A DNA stretch of 6,922 bases from Acidobacteriota bacterium (GTDB lineage: Bacteria; Acidobacteriota; Terriglobia; Acidiferrales; UBA7541), in contig JAGWRH010000267.1 in the NCBI GenBank assembly GCA_028876695.1, positions 1 to 6,922 of the forward strand, in the 5' to 3' direction. Both the position numbers and the translations under genes were made by a program. Shown piece by piece: positions 5,358 to 6,922 of this stretch (the stretch's first letter is position 1; every line of letters begins with the position of its first letter). The notes beneath the pieces are model-generated. The model ran no database searches, was not told the origin of the DNA, and saw only the letters and a list, made by a program, of their open reading frames with translations.

Positions 5358-5975
5358 TCAGCGGCCCGGCGGGCGGCGCTTGCTCGTTGCCGAGTGGTGC
5401 GCCGCGAATTCCACCACCTGGCGGCCGACAGCATCGAGTGCATTCGCGGCTTTCGCATCGGTGCAGTTTCCGTACGCGTCGAAGACCGGCTCCGAGGTGT
5501 TCAGGGAGGCGCCGATCGGCGTGGGCCAGCCGCGCAGCGCGTGGACGATGGACCGCAGCGCTTCCAGCGTGGTAACAGACGCCTGCCATCCAGCCGCCGT
5601 CACCACTAGCCCAACTGCGCGGCCATCCAGGTACGTTCGTTCATCCGCCCGCAGGTCTTCGAGCAGGTCGAGCGCGTTTTTCACCAGGCCCGAAACTCCG
5701 CCGTGATAACCGGGGCTTGCCACGATCAATCCATCCGCGCGGCGCACCGTCTCCACCAACTCGCGCTGCTCGTCGGTGCGCGATTGATGTTCCGGAGCAA
5801 AATGCGGCAAGCGCGAGAGAAATGCTCCACTGAAGCAAACGATGTTCGCGCCCGCGGCCTCCGCGGCGCGTAACGCCAGCCGCAGCGCCCGATCGGTGGA
5901 AGATTGCGCGCGCGTTGTCCCGCCGATCCCGACCACCAGCGGCTTATCCGGATTTTCAGGGTTGAGTTCGGCCAT
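5358..5975 (-). CDS. NADPH-dependent FMN reductase-like flavoprotein
   Basis: A 205-residue protein of the NADPH-dependent FMN reductase family, with a flavodoxin-like fold. Members bind FMN and reduce flavin, quinone or other acceptors with NAD(P)H. The N-terminal strand and phosphate loop are VVGIGGTTRAQSSTDRAL (14-31), binding the FMN phosphate. The second signature, ASPGYHGGVSGLVKNALDLLE (86-106), packs against the isoalloxazine ring and has the expected YHG and the following conserved K-N-A-L-D. A conserved C-terminal segment, GWPTPIGASLNTSEPVFD, is typical of one bacterial subgroup. Length is near the family norm of 180-210. ATG at 5975 lies 12 bases after the BioA stop, with no strong ribosome site of its own, so it is probably translated from the BioA transcript. 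The acceptor is unknown, and any link to biotin synthesis is only positional. Confidence 0.9.
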   Translation of the reverse strand: MAELNPENPDKPLVVGIGGTTRAQSSTDRALRLALRAAEAAGANIVCFSGAFLSRLPHFAPEHQSRTDEQRELVETVRRADGLIVASPGYHGGVSGLVKNALDLLEDLRADERTYLDGRAVGLVVTAAGWQASVTTLEALRSIVHALRGWPTPIGASLNTSEPVFDAYGNCTDAKAANALDAVGRQVVEFAAHHSATSKRRPPGR

Positions 5976-5987
5976 TGGGATTCGGCG

Positions 5988-6922
5988 TCAGTCCCCGGCC
6001 GATCGCGCGAGCGGTTCGACGCACATATCCAGTGCCTCCGCGATACGGTCGTGAATGAAATTCAATTCCGCCGAGGAGATCACATACGGCGGCAGGATGT
6101 AAATCACATTCCCTAGCGGACGCAGCAGCACGCCCGCGTCGATAAAGAACTCGTATAGTTTTGGGCGCATCTTGGAGAAATATCCGGGATCGTCCGCCTT
6201 CAATTCCACCGCCGCCATCGTGCCGATGGACCGGACGTCTCCCACCGCGGGATGATTGCGGATTGCCGCGATGCGCTCGCCATGGATTTTCGCGATCGCC
6301 GCGATGCGCTCGAAAACCGGCTCGCGCTCGAAGATCCGCAAGCTGGCAACGCCTGCCGCGGCCGCGATCGGATTTCCCGTGTACGAATGGCCGTGGTAGA
6401 ACGTTTTCGCCGGATCGCTGCTCGCGAAAGCCCGATGAATTTCATCGGTGCACACGGTGGCTGCCATGGGCAGCACTCCTCCGGTAAGCCCCTTCGAGAG
6501 GCACATCAGATCCGGCACAACTCCCGCCAATTCGCCCGCGAACATGCGCCCGCACCGGCCAAAACCGGTCAGAACTTCGTCATCAATCAGCAGCACTCCG
6601 AATTCGGTGCACATCTTCCGCACCCGCTGCAGGAATTCCACCGGATGAACGATCATTCCGCCGGCCCCCTGCAGCAGCGGTTCCACGATCACCGCGGCGA
6701 TCTCGTCGTGCTTCTGCTCGAGCAGCATCCGCACTTTATCCGCGCACTCGATATTACACGTCGCTCGCTCGCGTCCCACCGGGCAGCGATAGCAATACGC
6801 CGAATGCACGCGGTGGACCGAAAATAAAAGGCCGCGGAACGATTCAGTGAATCCCGAATCGTCGCCCACGGACATGGCGCCAACTGTGTCGCCGTGGTAC
6901 GCGTGCTCGAGCGCCACGATCC
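5988..6922 (-). CDS. bioA: Adenosylmethionine-8-amino-7-oxononanoate aminotransferase, 5' partial
   Basis: This is a PLP enzyme of class III that converts 8-amino-7-oxononanoate (KAPA) to 7,8-diaminopelargonate in cytoplasmic biotin synthesis. The frame is open to the right edge and its first codons (IVALEHAYHGDT) are internal to the family, so about a third of the protein, including the start, lies outside. Numbering from a GTG at 6917: the cofactor aspartate is in LLIDDEVLTGFGR (D113), and the Schiff-base lysine is K142 in CLSKGLTGG. FYHGHSYTGNP lies downstream of these. These place it with the BioA/BioK group rather than general omega-transaminases. An insert YCYRCPVGRERATCNIEC (41-58) holds four cysteines and is shared with many non-enterobacterial BioA proteins, as I recall. 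Whether the amino donor is S-adenosylmethionine or lysine cannot be decided here. The C-terminus is complete, with TGA at 5988-5990. Confidence 0.93.
   Translation of the reverse strand, partial: IVALEHAYHGDTVGAMSVGDDSGFTESFRGLLFSVHRVHSAYCYRCPVGRERATCNIECADKVRMLLEQKHDEIAAVIVEPLLQGAGGMIVHPVEFLQRVRKMCTEFGVLLIDDEVLTGFGRCGRMFAGELAGVVPDLMCLSKGLTGGVLPMAATVCTDEIHRAFASSDPAKTFYHGHSYTGNPIAAAAGVASLRIFEREPVFERIAAIAKIHGERIAAIRNHPAVGDVRSIGTMAAVELKADDPGYFSKMRPKLYEFFIDAGVLLRPLGNVIYILPPYVISSAELNFIHDRIAEALDMCVEPLARSAGD

Noticed and set aside
6252..6827. Plus-strand open frame of 191 codons opposite bioA
   Set aside because: It is antisense to strongly conserved PLP-enzyme motifs and rich in His/Arg, as expected from a shadow frame.

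Overview
The window is GC-rich bacterial chromosomal DNA from a Gram-negative lineage. It has an outer-membrane-barrel type protein, biotin synthesis by the BioA route and strong GGAGG-type ribosome sites. A small secreted protein of the DUF5818-like kind and a coiled-coil protein ending in an 'AARxxIxxAxxxRWAKVR' tail both suggest Acidobacteriota. That assignment is an inference from remembered family distribution; no rRNA or other marker gene is present. I found no tRNA, rRNA, CRISPR array, insertion sequence or phage integration module.

Layout. (1) Positions 1-2114 (+): most of the large, molybdenum-cofactor-binding subunit of a xanthine-dehydrogenase-family hydroxylase, cut by the left edge. 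(2) 2139-2996 (+): a stand-alone RibD C-terminal-type reductase, 24 bases downstream and probably cotranscribed. (3) 4406 down to 3077 (-): a run of small genes. These are a 79-residue coiled-coil/basic-tail protein, a 109-residue unknown protein, a decayed cupin (3446-3730) and a 116-residue secreted protein with three cysteines. (4) 4407-4725: a gene-free divergent spacer with several short inverted repeats. (5) 4726-5307 (+): an exported beta-barrel protein. (6) 6922 down to 5358 (-): the C-terminal part of BioA, cut by the right edge, followed after 12 bases by an NADPH-dependent FMN reductase-like flavoprotein.

How the genes work together. Most of the window is ordinary metabolic or housekeeping sequence: a molybdenum hydroxylase, a pterin/flavin-type reductase, biotin synthesis and a flavodoxin-fold reductase. 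The less well explained part is 3077-4406. There, two small uncharacterised proteins each have an excellent ribosome site and sit 14 bases apart, upstream of an eroded cupin and a small secreted cysteine protein. I see no convincing evidence of a complete new defence or mobile system. The two-gene cassette at 3823-4406 is the best candidate for undescribed biology.
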